64,000 nucleotides of DNA, from contig NZ_CANMRA010000001.1 of the NCBI RefSeq assembly GCF_947500125.1, positions 62,001 through 126,000 of the forward strand, given 5' to 3'. The DNA comes from an uncultured Kocuria sp. Its GTDB lineage: Bacteria > Actinomycetota > Actinomycetes > Actinomycetales > Micrococcaceae. Each line of letters begins with the position of its first letter. Position 1 is the stretch's first letter. Position numbers and translations under genes: made by a program. Positions 1-11,932 of this stretch are shown here, piece after piece. The notes below the pieces were generated by a model that saw only the letters and a list, made by a program, of their open reading frames with translations, searched no databases and had not been told where the DNA came from.

Positions 1-1
1 C

Positions 2-724
2 CGCGGCGACGACCATGGGGTGGTCGGGGGCCAGCGGCTTCGCGAGCCGCACGAGGGCGGCGGTGCGCCGCAGCGGGCGCAGACCCAGCGGGGCCGCGCC
101 GAACAGGGTGGCCACCTCGTCCGCCCAGGCGCCCGCGGCGACCACGACCTGCCGGGCCCGCAGCCGGTGCGCGCCGAGCGTGACCCGCCAGCCGGCGGCG
201 TCGGGCTCCGCCGCGGTCACCGGGGCGCCGGTGCGCAGCTGCGCGCCCGCCGCCGTGGCGCGGTCGCGGTGCCACGACACCAGGGCCGCGGCGTCGGTGC
301 GCACGGAGGTGCTGTCGAGGCGCCCGGCCTCGACCACGTCCGCCGGGGAGCAGGCCAGCTCGGGGCACAGCTCCACGAGCTCCGCGCGGGACAGCGCCCG
401 CGTTTCCGGAGCGGCCTCGGTCCGCAGCCGCTCCTCGGTCCCCACGAGGACCATGCGACTGGGCCAGGCCAGGAGACGGGACGGTGCGGGGCGGGGGTCG
501 AGCAGCCGGGCGACGGTCGCCCCGGTCAGCTCCCGGACGGGCGCCGGGCCGTAGCTGGGGATGAGCTGCTCTGCCGAGCGCCCGGAGGTGTGGTGGGCCA
601 GGGCGTGCTCGGTCTCCGCGAGCACGATCCCCGCTCCGCTCCCCCGCCGGTCGGCCAGCTCCGAGGCCAGGGACAGTCCGGCGATGCCGCCGCCGATGAT
701 GAGCACGTCGCACGCAGGGTCCAT
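2..724 (-). CDS. FAD-dependent amino-acid oxidoreductase (DadA-like), C-terminus cut by window edge
   Basis: The first 241 residues of a flavoprotein that continues past the left edge. The N-terminus carries a dinucleotide-binding loop (VLIIGGGIAGLSLASELA, residues about 8-25) followed by a second acidic strand end. A patch with HHTSGRSAEQLIPSYG (about 47-62) is typical of the glycine/D-amino-acid oxidase (DAO) superfamily, where FAD is bound near this segment. VVVAAGAWAD near residue 205 is the usual second FAD contact. Such enzymes oxidatively deaminate amino acids; the substrate cannot be told from this half. The ATG at 724 has no clear ribosome site, but GAGCAT lies 6 bases upstream, so a leaderless start is possible. 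It stands alone, separated from gatB by a strong hairpin. Confidence 0.65.
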   Translation of the reverse strand, partial: MDPACDVLIIGGGIAGLSLASELADRRGSGAGIVLAETEHALAHHTSGRSAEQLIPSYGPAPVRELTGATVARLLDPRPAPSRLLAWPSRMVLVGTEERLRTEAAPETRALSRAELVELCPELACSPADVVEAGRLDSTSVRTDAAALVSWHRDRATAAGAQLRTGAPVTAAEPDAAGWRVTLGAHRLRARQVVVAAGAWADEVATLFGAAPLGLRPLRRTAALVRLAKPLAPDHPMVVAA

Positions 725-740
725 GGGCCCATGCTCGCAC

Positions 741-822
741 GCCGCGCGGCGAGGGGTCGCGTCCGGAGCACGCCGCGCGGCGAGGGGTCGCGTCCGGAGC
801 ACGCCGCGCGGCGAGGGGTCGC
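741..822. repeat. 31-bp tandem repeat, 2.7 copies
   Basis: Copies begin at 741, 772 and 803. The first two are identical over 31 bases and the third matches for 20 bases before running into the hairpin at 812. Each unit contains GCGAGGGGTCGC, which is also the outer arm of that hairpin, so the repeat may have arisen by slippage on the stem. It sits between gatB and the flavoprotein gene and codes for nothing visible. Confidence 0.85.
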
Positions 823-868
823 CTCCTGCCGGAATCCTTGACAGATTCCCGCAGGAGGCGACCCCTCG
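812..868 (-). terminator. Long hairpin downstream of gatB
   Basis: An 18-bp perfect stem (812-829 with 851-868) encloses a second small stem (GGAATC 831-836 with GATTCC 844-849). It lies 47 bases after the gatB stop codon. There is no T-run, as is common for GC-rich actinobacterial terminators. Confidence 0.7.
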
Positions 869-914
869 GCGGTCCGCGCCGGCGCACGCGGTCCTGCGCC
901 GGCGCGGGCTGCGG

Positions 915-2429
915 TCAGCCCTGGACGCCGAGCTTCTCCAGGATCAGCTCGCGCACCCGGCCCGCGTCGGCCTGGCCGCGGGTGGCCTTCATGACCGGGC
1001 CGATGAGGGCGCCGACGGCCTGGACCTTGCCGGCCTGCACCTTCGCCACGACGTCGGGCATCTGGGCCATGGCGTCGTCGATCGCCGCGGTCAGCACGGA
1101 GTCGTCGGAGACCACCGCCAGGCCGCGCCGCTCGACGACCTCCGCGGGCGAGCCCTCGCCGTCCAGCACGTGGGCGAGGACCTTCTTGGCGAGCTTGTCG
1201 TTGATCTTGCCGGCGTCGATGAGCCCGTTGAGCTCGACGACGTGCTGCGGGGTGACCCCGAGGTCGGCGATCTCCGTCTCCCGCTGGTTGGCCAGGCGGG
1301 CGATCTCGCCCATCCACCACTTGCGGGCCGCCGCCGGGGCGGCGCCGGCGGCGACGGTCTGCTCGATCTCGTCGAGGACCCCCGCGTTGACGACGTCGCG
1401 GAACTCCTCGTCGGAGAATCCCCAGTCGGTCCTGAGCCGCCTCCGGCGCTCGGCCGGGGGCTCGGGCAGCTCGGCGCGTAGCCGCTCGATCCACTCGTGG
1501 TCGGTCACGACCGGCACGAGGTCGGGCTCGGGGAAGTACCGGTAGTCGTCGGCGTCGGACTTGGGGCGCCCGCTCGTGGTGGAGCGGGTGTCCTCGTGCC
1601 AGTGCCGGGTCTCCTGCACGATCGTGCCGCCGGAGTCGAGGACCGCCGCGTGGCGCTGGATCTCGAAGCGCACCGCCCGCTCCACGGCGCGCAGGGAGTT
1701 CACGTTCTTGGTCTCGGAGCGGGTGCCGAACGTGGCGCTGCCCTTGGGCATGAGGGACACGTTGGCGTCGCAGCGGACGTTGCCGCGCTCCATCTTCGCG
1801 TCCGAGATCCCGAGGTTCTTCACGATCTCCCGGATCATGGCCACGTACACGCGGGCCAGCTCGGGCGCGCGGGAGCCGGCGCCCACGATGGGCTTCGTCA
1901 CGATCTCGATGAGCGGGACCCCGGCGCGGTTGTAGTCGACCAGGGAGAAGTCGGCGCCCTGGATGCGCCCGGCGGCGCCGCCCATGTGCGTGAGCTTCCC
2001 GGCGTCCTCCTCCATGTGGGCGCGCTCGATCTCGACCGTGAACACGGTCCCGTCCTCCAGCTCGACGTCGACGGAGCCGTTCTCGGCGATCGGCTCGTCG
2101 TACTGGGAGGTCTGGAAGTTCTTGGGGGTGTCCGGGTAGAAGTAGTTCTTCCGCGCGAAGTGCGAGACCGGGCGGATCTCGCAGCCCAGGGCGAGCCCGA
2201 GCTTGATGGCCGACTCCACGGCCACCCGGTTCACCACGGGGAGCACCCCGGGCAGGCCGAGCGAGACCGGGGTGACGTTGGTGTTCGGCTCGTCCCCGAA
2301 GACGTTGGGGGCGGCGTCGAACATCTTGGTCCGGGTGTTGAGCTCCACGTGGACCTCGAAGCCCAGCACGGGGTCGTACTTCTCCATGGCCTCGTCGAAG
2401 GACAGGACCTCTTCGGTGCTCCGGTTCAT
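915..2429 (-). CDS. gatB: Aspartyl/glutamyl-tRNA amidotransferase subunit B
   Basis: 504 residues. GatB is the kinase and tRNA-recognition subunit of the GatCAB complex, which converts Glu-tRNA(Gln) or Asp-tRNA(Asn) to the amidated forms in the cytoplasm. The N-terminal half holds the conserved GFEVHVELNT segment (about 20-29) and the RKNYFYPDTPKNFQTSQYD block (about 91-109). YFPEPDLVPV and a C-terminal GatB/YqeY tail with KVQAGKVQAVGALIGPVMK follow. The length is normal. The ATG at 2429 shares a base with the gatA stop codon (ATGA overlap), indicating translational coupling. It is the last gene of gatC-gatA-gatB, and a strong hairpin follows. Confidence 0.98.
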   Translation of the reverse strand: MNRSTEEVLSFDEAMEKYDPVLGFEVHVELNTRTKMFDAAPNVFGDEPNTNVTPVSLGLPGVLPVVNRVAVESAIKLGLALGCEIRPVSHFARKNYFYPDTPKNFQTSQYDEPIAENGSVDVELEDGTVFTVEIERAHMEEDAGKLTHMGGAAGRIQGADFSLVDYNRAGVPLIEIVTKPIVGAGSRAPELARVYVAMIREIVKNLGISDAKMERGNVRCDANVSLMPKGSATFGTRSETKNVNSLRAVERAVRFEIQRHAAVLDSGGTIVQETRHWHEDTRSTTSGRPKSDADDYRYFPEPDLVPVVTDHEWIERLRAELPEPPAERRRRLRTDWGFSDEEFRDVVNAGVLDEIEQTVAAGAAPAAARKWWMGEIARLANQRETEIADLGVTPQHVVELNGLIDAGKINDKLAKKVLAHVLDGEGSPAEVVERRGLAVVSDDSVLTAAIDDAMAQMPDVVAKVQAGKVQAVGALIGPVMKATRGQADAGRVRELILEKLGVQG

Positions 2430-4075
2430 CAGCGGGCTCCTCCCCGGACGGGTGCGGACAGATCGGGCGCGGCCGGGTCGCCGGCCAGGTCCCGGACCAG
2501 GGCGGCGGTGTCCGGCAGGGCCTGCCAGAGCGGTCCGCCCCAGCGCTGCTCGAGCAGGGCCTCCAGGCCGGCGCCGGCGCGGTAGAGCCGGGCGTCCTGG
2601 CGGGCCGGGGCCATGAACTGGATGCCCACGGGCAGCCCGTCCTCGGGCGCGAGGCCGCCGGGGACGGAGATCGCGGGGACCCCGGCCAGGTTGGTGGGGA
2701 TGGTGGCGATGTCGTTGAGGTACATCTGCATGGGGTCGGCGGACTCGTCCACGGCGCCCCGCTCGAACGCGGTGGTCGGTGCCGTCGGGGAGACCAGCAC
2801 GTCCACCTGCTCGAACGCGGCCGCGAAGTCCCGCTGCACGAGGGTCCGGACCTTCTGCGCCGAGCCGTAGTAGGCGTCGTAGTAGCCCGCGGACAGCGCG
2901 TAGGTGCCCAGGATGATGCGGCGCTTGACCTCCGCGCCGAAGCCCGCGGCCCGCGTGGAGCCCATCACGCGCTCGATGGTCAGGGGGCCGTCCTCGGGCA
3001 GCACGCGGTGGCCGAAGCGCACGCCGTCGTACTTGGCGAGGTTGGAGGAGACCTCCGAGGACATGATGAGGTAGTAGGCGCCCAGGGCGTACTTGAAGTT
3101 CGGGGTGGAGACCTCCACGACCTCGGCGCCCGCGGAGCGCAGCAGCTCCACGGCCTCCTGGAAGCGCTGCTGGACGCCGGGCTGGAAGCCCTCGCCCGTG
3201 AGCTCCTTGACGACGCCCACGCGCAGACCCGCCAGCCCGCCCCCGGCGGCACCGGCCCGGGCCTGGGCGGCGAGGTCGCCGACCGGGTCCGGCAGGGACG
3301 TGGAGTCCTGCGGGTCGTGCCCGCCGATCACCTCGTGCAGCAGCGCGGCGTCGAGCACCGTGCGCGACACGGGGCCCACCTGGTCGAGCGAGGAGGCCAT
3401 GGCGATCACGCCGTAGCGCGAGACCCCTCCGTAGGTCGGCTTGACCCCGACCGAACCGGTGAGGGCCGCCGGCTGGCGGATGGACCCGCCGGTGTCCGTG
3501 CCCAGGGCCAGCGGCGTCTGGAACGCGGTCACGGCCGCGGCGGACCCGCCGCCGGACCCGCCCGGGATCCGGGACAGGTCCCACGGGTTGCGGGTGTCGC
3601 CGAAGGCGGAGTGCTCGTTGGAGGAGCCCATTGCGAACTCGTCGAGGTTCGTCTTGCCCAGCATCGGCATCCGGGCGGCGCGCAGCTTCCGGGTCACGGT
3701 GGCGTCGTACGGGCTCATCCAGCCCTCGAGCATCCGCGACGCGGCGGTGGTGGGCTGGCCCTGGGTGACGATGAGGTCCTTGACCGCGATCGGGACGCCG
3801 GCGAGCTCGGGCAGCTCCTCGCCGCGGGCGCGGGCGGCGTCCACCTCGGCGGCCACGGACAGGGCCTCCTCGGCGTTGACGTGCAGGAAGGCGTTGAGCC
3901 CGGTCTTGCCGCGGCTGCGGTCGGCCGGGTCGACGGGGGCGCCGTCGGTCTCGCGGATGCGGTCCAGGTGGGCCTGGACGGCGTCGACGGAGGTGAGCTC
4001 ACCGGCGGCGAGCCGCCGGGCGAGCTCGGCGGCGGAGAGGCCGACGACGCCCTGGGGGGTTCCAGTGCTGGTCAT
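2429..4075 (-). CDS. gatA: Aspartyl/glutamyl-tRNA amidotransferase subunit A
   Basis: 548 residues, slightly longer than the usual 480-500. It is the amidase-signature subunit that releases ammonia from glutamine for the GatB active site. The catalytic Lys-cisSer-Ser triad is present: K99 in [11 protein letters not shown]174 in [12 protein letters not shown] and S198 in [12 protein letters not shown]. The 75- and 99-residue spacings match those of characterised GatA. The extra length includes a loop of about 17 residues after position 42 and a charged C-terminal tail. It begins 4 bases after the gatC stop and overlaps gatB by one base, so the three subunits should be made together. Confidence 0.98.
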   Translation of the reverse strand: MTSTGTPQGVVGLSAAELARRLAAGELTSVDAVQAHLDRIRETDGAPVDPADRSRGKTGLNAFLHVNAEEALSVAAEVDAARARGEELPELAGVPIAVKDLIVTQGQPTTAASRMLEGWMSPYDATVTRKLRAARMPMLGKTNLDEFAMGSSNEHSAFGDTRNPWDLSRIPGGSGGGSAAAVTAFQTPLALGTDTGGSIRQPAALTGSVGVKPTYGGVSRYGVIAMASSLDQVGPVSRTVLDAALLHEVIGGHDPQDSTSLPDPVGDLAAQARAGAAGGGLAGLRVGVVKELTGEGFQPGVQQRFQEAVELLRSAGAEVVEVSTPNFKYALGAYYLIMSSEVSSNLAKYDGVRFGHRVLPEDGPLTIERVMGSTRAAGFGAEVKRRIILGTYALSAGYYDAYYGSAQKVRTLVQRDFAAAFEQVDVLVSPTAPTTAFERGAVDESADPMQMYLNDIATIPTNLAGVPAISVPGGLAPEDGLPVGIQFMAPARQDARLYRAGAGLEALLEQRWGGPLWQALPDTAALVRDLAGDPAAPDLSAPVRGGAR

Positions 4076-4079
4076 GGGG

Positions 4080-4376
4080 CTACTCCTCGTCCAGGATGGC
4101 GGGCACCTTGAACTTGCCCTCGGCGGCGTCCGGTGCGTTGCGCAGCGACTCCTCGGCGGTGAGGGTCGCCCCCACGACGTCCTCGCGGAAGACGTTCTGC
4201 AGCGGGATGGGGTGGCTCGTGGCCGGGACGTCCGGTCCGGCGGCCTCGCTGACGGACGCCACGGAGTCGACGACGAGGTCGAGCTCCTTGGCCATGGACC
4301 GCAGCTCCTCCTCGGTCATCTCGATGTGCGCGAGCTTCGCCAGGTGGGCGACCTGCTCGCGGGTGATCGCAGACAT
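4080..4376 (-). CDS. gatC: Aspartyl/glutamyl-tRNA amidotransferase subunit C
   Basis: 98 residues, typical for GatC, the small subunit that wraps around GatA and stabilises GatCAB. The N-terminal helix pattern ([21 protein letters not shown]) and the conserved PTSHP-like motif (here [17 protein letters not shown]) are clear. The ATG at 4376 is preceded by AGGAG only 3 bases away, which is short but the best available. The likely -10 box TAGACT lies at 4415-4420. First gene of the operon; the upstream 138-bp gap is shared with a divergent small gene. Confidence 0.96.
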   Translation of the reverse strand: MSAITREQVAHLAKLAHIEMTEEELRSMAKELDLVVDSVASVSEAAGPDVPATSHPIPLQNVFREDVVGATLTAEESLRNAPDAAEGKFKVPAILDEE

Positions 4377-4514
4377 GCGCGCTCCTGCTCGTGATCGGGG
4401 GTGGTTTCCGGTCCAGTCTAGCCGCGCGGCACTCCCCTCCTTCCCGGCCGGAGGGGGCCCCGCAGGGGCATACCCTGGAGGGACGCACCGACCACCGCAC
4501 AGGAGCACCCGGAC

Positions 4515-5063
4515 ATGGCCAAGAGCACCCCCGCCCGCACGAAGAAGGACCGAGGCGCCAAGAGCGGGCGCCCCGGCGCCCGCTCCGGCAAGGCCGCGCG
4601 CGCGACCTCCGCGACGGACGCCGCCAACGCGTGGCGCCAGCGGGTCAGCAAGGACGCCGCCGCGACGATCGACACGGTCATGGCCCACGTCCAGGCCGTG
4701 GCCGAGCAGCAGCTGGGGCAGCACGGGGCGTTCCCCGCGTTCCTCGTGACCGCTCGCAAGGACGGCGAGTACGAGCTGGACAGCCTGCCCGCCGAGGACG
4801 CGGAGGAGCTGAGCCCGGAGGCCGCCCTGGACGCCCTGCGGGCGAGGGCCGTGGAGGTGCGGGACGACGTCCTCTGCGCCGCGGTCGCCTTCCCCGTGAC
4901 CCTGCCGGACCGGTCCGGGCAGACCGCCGTGGCCGTGGAGACCCAGCACCGGGAGGGCGAGTCCCTCATGGTGATCCAGCCGTACCGGCTCAAGGGCGCG
5001 GAGCGCTCCGTGAGCTTCGGCGACGCCTCGGTCGAGCCCGCCGACCCGTGGCTGTGGACCTGA
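4515..5063 (+). CDS. Conserved-looking hypothetical protein with basic N-terminus
   Basis: 182 residues; I do not recognise the family. Residues 1-35 are very rich in Lys, Arg, Ala and Gly and probably disordered. From about 37 on the protein is acidic and looks folded, with a helix (AATIDTVMAHVQAVAEQQLGQ) and alternating strands ending in VEPADPWLWT. No signal peptide or membrane segment is present, so it is probably cytoplasmic. The ATG is preceded by AGGAG nine bases upstream, and a -10-like TACCCT is at 4471-4476. Divergent from gatC and closed by a strong hairpin at 5101. The basic tail could contact nucleic acid, but that is only an inference. Confidence 0.8.
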   Translation: MAKSTPARTKKDRGAKSGRPGARSGKAARATSATDAANAWRQRVSKDAAATIDTVMAHVQAVAEQQLGQHGAFPAFLVTARKDGEYELDSLPAEDAEELSPEAALDALRARAVEVRDDVLCAAVAFPVTLPDRSGQTAVAVETQHREGESLMVIQPYRLKGAERSVSFGDASVEPADPWLWT

Positions 5064-5100
5064 GCCGACCCGCTGCGCCGCCCCGGCGGTCACCGGGCAT

Positions 5101-5136
5101 GCGAAAGGGCCCCTCCGGTCGGAGGGGCCCTTTCGC
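5101..5136. terminator. Bidirectional hairpin terminator
   Basis: A perfect 16-bp stem (5101-5116 with 5121-5136) with loop GGTC, between the convergent 182-residue gene and rpf. The outer GCGAAA/TTTCGC gives a short U-rich tract in both directions. Confidence 0.9.
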
Positions 5137-5180
5137 GTGCTCTCGCGCGGCGCGGCCGCGCGGTGCCTGTCCGGTGGGGA

Positions 5181-6008
<828 letters not shown>

Positions 6009-6151
6009 TGCGGTGTTACGGCAGCACCTAGCATGATCTGGTGGCGTGCCGGAATTCGGATCCCGGGCACACCGGATCCCCGGAGGAATCCTCGGGGAAG
6101 CTGTTTATCACGATAGCGTAACGATTTTCGTTGCGCTACCCCTTTCGGGCC

Positions 6152-6322
6152 GACGTGAGGTATCACACGTTCGGTCGGTGCGGGGTGCCGATCCGTGATC
6201 CAGACCGGCGGGGAGAACTCTCGTTCCGGAAGCGGAGGTCATGACACCTCGGGAAGAACGCTTCGAAGATCACGCTATGGCAACTTTTTGGTCTCGGTCA
6301 AGTCACGAGAGGTATCTCACAC
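6152..6322 (-). promoter_or_regulatory. Duplicated promoter-associated motif upstream of rpf
   Basis: Two near-identical blocks read on the minus strand as GTGTGA(GA)TACCTC(T/A)CGT: distal 6304-6322 and proximal 6152-6169. Each is followed by a similar run ending in GCTATCGTGAT or CATAGCGTGAT. The distal copy leads into a good promoter: -35 TTGACC at 6296-6301, an 18-bp spacer and -10 TAGCGT at 6272-6277. The proximal one precedes CGTTAC-N5-CGTGAT, which loosely resembles direct-repeat sites of the MtrA response regulator known to control rpf genes. The stretch 5895-6350 holds no gene. Confidence 0.5.
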
Positions 6323-6350
6323 CGGGGGCGGGCCGCGTCCCGCCCCGCGC

Positions 6351-7190
6351 TCAGCCCGGGATCCCGCGCTCGCGCGCGGTGATCCAGGCCGCGAGGCGGT
6401 CGGCGGCCGGCACCTCTCCCGCCGCCGGAGAGGGCAGCTCCGGCCGGGTCACGAGCGCACCGGCCTCCTCGGCGATGAGCGCGCCGGCGGCCCAGTCGTG
6501 CTCGTGCAGGCCCTGCTCGCCGTACCCGTCGAGGGTGCCGTCCGCGACCATGCACAGGTCCAGGGCCGCCGAGCCCAGGCGCCGCAGGTCCGTGTAGTGC
6601 CGCATGGTGGCCAGGAAGCCCGGCATCTGGCGCTCGCGCCGGGCGGCGTCGAAGGAGAACCCGGTGCCGTAGATCCGGCCCGGCCGGTCCGGCACGGGAC
6701 CCTCGAGCCGGCGGGTCGTCCCGTCCGCCTCGACCCACGCCCCGGCGCCGCGCACCGCGAACCAGGTGCGGCGCAGGGCCGGGGCGTTGACGGCCCCCAC
6801 GAGCCAGTTGCCCTCGGCGTCGGCGGCGGCCACGGACGTGCAGTAGTAGACGATGCCGCGGATGAAGTTGGTGGTGCCGTCGAGCGGGTCCACCGACCAG
6901 CGGATCCCGGAGGGGTGCTCCGGGCGGTGCGTGCCCGACTCCTCCCCGGTGACCGTGTCGTGCGGGCGGCGGTCCAGGATCGTGCGCAGCACGGCCTGCT
7001 CCGCGGCGACGTCGAAGCGGGTGACCCAGTCCCCCTCGCCGGACTTGCCGGTGACGCCCAGCCGGTCGGCGTCGCGGCCCCGCAGGACCTCCGCCCCGGC
7101 CTCGGCGGCCGCCAGGGCCAGCTCCAGCAGCTCCTCCAGGTGGGCGCCGGTGGGGCCGAGGCCCTCCAGCGCGTCGTCGTGCCGTCCCAT
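6351..7190 (-). CDS. Inositol monophosphatase family protein
   Basis: 279 residues, normal for the family, which hydrolyses phosphate from inositol phosphates, histidinol phosphate or related small molecules with Mg2+. The metal-binding motifs are complete: GEESG (about 86-90), WSVDPLDGTTNF (about 102-113) and HDWAAGALIAEEAGA (about 235-249). Other subfamily roles (histidinol-phosphatase, FBPase, CysQ) cannot be excluded from sequence alone. The ATG lies two bases after the ligA stop codon, so it is translationally coupled to ligA. This pairing is operon convenience rather than an obvious functional link. Confidence 0.92.
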   Translation of the reverse strand: MGRHDDALEGLGPTGAHLEELLELALAAAEAGAEVLRGRDADRLGVTGKSGEGDWVTRFDVAAEQAVLRTILDRRPHDTVTGEESGTHRPEHPSGIRWSVDPLDGTTNFIRGIVYYCTSVAAADAEGNWLVGAVNAPALRRTWFAVRGAGAWVEADGTTRRLEGPVPDRPGRIYGTGFSFDAARRERQMPGFLATMRHYTDLRRLGSAALDLCMVADGTLDGYGEQGLHEHDWAAGALIAEEAGALVTRPELPSPAAGEVPAADRLAAWITARERGIPG

Positions 7191-7192
7191 GC

Positions 7193-9520
<2,328 letters not shown>

Positions 9521-10495
9521 TCAGCCCTCTTGCCGCACCACCGTCCCCGTGAAGTGCGGGCGCCGGCGCCGCGGGTCCCACCCGGCGAAGCGCGAGCCCC
9601 GCCAGCCGGCGCCCCGCCCGTCGTCGGTGATCGCGACCGCGACCGTTCCGGGCAGGGGGACCGGGGCGGCGAACTCCACCGTCCAGCGGAAGGGCACCCC
9701 GGGCGGCACCCCGACCTCGGCCAGGGCGCGCGAGGCGGAGTACATGCCGTGGGCGATGGCCTGCTTCATGCCGAGCGCCCGGGCGGTGGGTCCGGAGAGG
9801 TGGATCGGGTTCCAGTCCCCGCTCACCGCGGCGTAGTCCCGTCCGGTGCCGCCCGTCAGCCGCCAGTGCCCGGTCGGCGCCGGCGGCACGAACTCCTCGC
9901 GCGGGGACTCCTCGACGGTCCCGGGCACGCGCACGCCCTTGGCGAGGTAGGTGGAGCGGCCCGTCCAGACGGGCTCGCCGTCGCCCCTCGTCAGGCGGGC
10001 GACGACGTCGACCTGCGCGCCGGAGCGGTGCGGGCGCAGCCGCTCGGCGTGGGCCGTGACGGTCAGGTCCTCCCCCACGGCCACGGACCCGCGGTGCTCG
10101 ACCTCGTTGGCCAGGTGCACCATGCCGAGGACCGGCAGCGGGAAGTCCGGGCGGGTCAGCACGCTCATGGCCACGGGGAACGCGAGGGCGTGCAGGTACC
10201 CGGAGAAGGCCTCGGTCCCGCCGGCGCCCTCGTGCAGCGGCGCGCCGACCGTGCGGCAGAACGCCTCGTGCCCGGCGGCGTCCACGACCACGGCCTCGAC
10301 CACGTGCGCCACCGCGGGCAGGTCGCCCGGAGCGCCCCCGGTGCCGCGGCGGCGCCCGGGCGCCCGGCCCGGCAGCCGGTCGGTGAGCGCCCGCGGCAGC
10401 AGACCGCCGGCCGCGCCCGCCGCGGCGCGGGCGTAGAGCCCGCCGAGGGAGGGGATGTCGGTGAGGACCACGGGCTCGTACCGGTCGCCGTCCAT
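9521..10495 (-). CDS. MaoC-type (R)-hydratase/dehydratase with double hot-dog fold
   Basis: 324 residues. It probably hydrates or dehydrates an acyl-CoA or acyl-ACP (enoyl to (R)-3-hydroxyacyl). The C-terminal half has the hydratase-2 motif with catalytic Asp and His (SGDWNPIHLSGPTARALGM followed by AHGMYSASRAL). The N-terminal half is a degenerate second hot-dog domain. M. tuberculosis HtdX (Rv0241c) has the same build and sits next to fabG4. The ATG at 10495 lies two bases after the fabG stop; a start 30 bases upstream would overlap fabG without a ribosome site. Last gene of the thiolase-reductase-hydratase operon. Confidence 0.88.
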   Translation of the reverse strand: MDGDRYEPVVLTDIPSLGGLYARAAAGAAGGLLPRALTDRLPGRAPGRRRGTGGAPGDLPAVAHVVEAVVVDAAGHEAFCRTVGAPLHEGAGGTEAFSGYLHALAFPVAMSVLTRPDFPLPVLGMVHLANEVEHRGSVAVGEDLTVTAHAERLRPHRSGAQVDVVARLTRGDGEPVWTGRSTYLAKGVRVPGTVEESPREEFVPPAPTGHWRLTGGTGRDYAAVSGDWNPIHLSGPTARALGMKQAIAHGMYSASRALAEVGVPPGVPFRWTVEFAAPVPLPGTVAVAITDDGRGAGWRGSRFAGWDPRRRRPHFTGTVVRQEG

Positions 10496-10497
10496 GC

Positions 10498-11880
10498 TCA
10501 CGCCCCCACCAGGTTCTGGCCGCACACGCGCAGCGTCTGCCCGTTGACGCCTCCGGCGGCGTCCGAGGCCAGGAAGAGCACGGCCTGGGCCACGTCCTCC
10601 GGCAGCCCGCCCTGCTGCAGGGAGTTCAGCCGGCGGGCGACCTGGCGGCGGGCCGCCGGGATCCGGGCGGTCATCTCCGTCTCGATGAACCCGGGGGCCA
10701 CGGCGTTGATGCTGCCGCCGCGCCGCGCCAGCAGGGGTGCGGCGGCGGCGACCATCCCGATCACCCCGGCCTTAGAGGCCGCGTAGTTGGTCTGCCCGCG
10801 GTTGCCCGCGACACCGCTCGTGGAGGCCAGGGAGACGATCCGCGGGGCCGGACCCAGGCCCTCCCCCGCCAGCAGCTGCTCGTTCATCCGCAGCTGCGAC
10901 TCGAGGTTCACGGCGAGCACCGAGGACCAGCGGGACTCGTCCATGTTGGCCAGCAGCTTGTCCCGGGTGATCCCGGCGTTGTGCACCACCACGTCCAGGC
11001 GGCCGAAGCGCTCCCGGGCGAGCCCGAGGATCCGCTCCCCGGCGTGCTCGTCCGTGATGTCGAGCTGGAGGGCCACGGCGTGGATGTCGTTGGCGAGCGC
11101 GGCCAGGGGCTCGCCCGCGGCCGGGACGTCCACGACGACGACGTGGGCGCCGGCGCCGGCGAGCGTGCGGGCGATCTGCGCGCCGATGCCGCGGGCCGCG
11201 CCGGTGACGGCGGCGACCTTGCCCCGCAGGGGGGCCTCCCAGTCGGCGGGCAGGGCCCCGGCGTCGTCGCCGACCGTCACGAACTGCCCGGAGACGAAGG
11301 CGCTGCGCCCGGAGAGCAGGAAGCGCAGGGTGCCCAGCACGCTCGGGGCCTCGGGGTCGACGCCCTCGGCGAGCAGGACGCCGTTGGCGGTGGCCCCGCC
11401 GCGCATCTCCTGGGCGGTGGAGCGCAGGAGGCCGACGACCGCCTGGCGGGCCGCGGCGACGGCCGGTTCGAGGGGCTCCGCCGCCGCGGGCGTCGCCGAG
11501 GCCGCGCCCGTGCCGATGCCCGGCGCGGGCCGGGACACGGTGACCACCCGGCCGCCGGGGGCGAGCGAGCGCAGCGCCCCGCCCAGCCCGAGCGCGGGCT
11601 CGGCGAGGTCCGCCGGCCGCGCGAGCTCGGTCAGGGCCAGCACGACGGCCCCGAACCGGTGGACGTCCTCGGGGTGGCGCCGGACGTCCAGGTCCCAGCC
11701 GAGCAGGGCCGCGGCGATCCTGTCGGCCTCCTCCCCCCGCCCCAGCACGAGGACGGGTCCGGGCACGAGCGGTTCCCCGGCACGGTGGCGGCGCAGCCGG
11801 GCGGGCGCGGGCAGCCCGAGCTGCCGGGCGAGCCTGCCGCCGGGGCCGGAGCTGACGAGGTCGAGGTAGGTGTCTGCCAT
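10498..11880 (-). CDS. fabG: Two-domain 3-oxoacyl-ACP/CoA reductase (FabG4-type SDR)
   Basis: 460 residues, far longer than ordinary FabG (about 245) and the same size as M. tuberculosis FabG4 (Rv0242c). Residues 1-205 form a degenerate Rossmann/flavodoxin-like half. Residues 208-460 form a complete short-chain reductase with the cofactor loop VTGAARGIG (215-223), NAGI (291-294), and catalytic S343, Y356 and K360 (TNYAASK). FabG4 reduces 3-oxoacyl-CoA with NADH, and the same is expected here. It follows the thiolase with a 52-base gap carrying AAGGA before the ATG, and is coupled to the downstream MaoC gene. Confidence 0.93.
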   Translation of the reverse strand: MADTYLDLVSSGPGGRLARQLGLPAPARLRRHRAGEPLVPGPVLVLGRGEEADRIAAALLGWDLDVRRHPEDVHRFGAVVLALTELARPADLAEPALGLGGALRSLAPGGRVVTVSRPAPGIGTGAASATPAAAEPLEPAVAAARQAVVGLLRSTAQEMRGGATANGVLLAEGVDPEAPSVLGTLRFLLSGRSAFVSGQFVTVGDDAGALPADWEAPLRGKVAAVTGAARGIGAQIARTLAGAGAHVVVVDVPAAGEPLAALANDIHAVALQLDITDEHAGERILGLARERFGRLDVVVHNAGITRDKLLANMDESRWSSVLAVNLESQLRMNEQLLAGEGLGPAPRIVSLASTSGVAGNRGQTNYAASKAGVIGMVAAAAPLLARRGGSINAVAPGFIETEMTARIPAARRQVARRLNSLQQGGLPEDVAQAVLFLASDAAGGVNGQTLRVCGQNLVGA

Positions 11881-11932
11881 GTCAGTGGGGTCCTTGCTGT
11901 GGGGGTCGGTGGGGGCGTCGGCGGGCGCGGGC

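Noticed and set aside
741-822. CRISPR-like array.
   Set aside because: Repeats are directly adjacent with no spacers and no cas genes are present.
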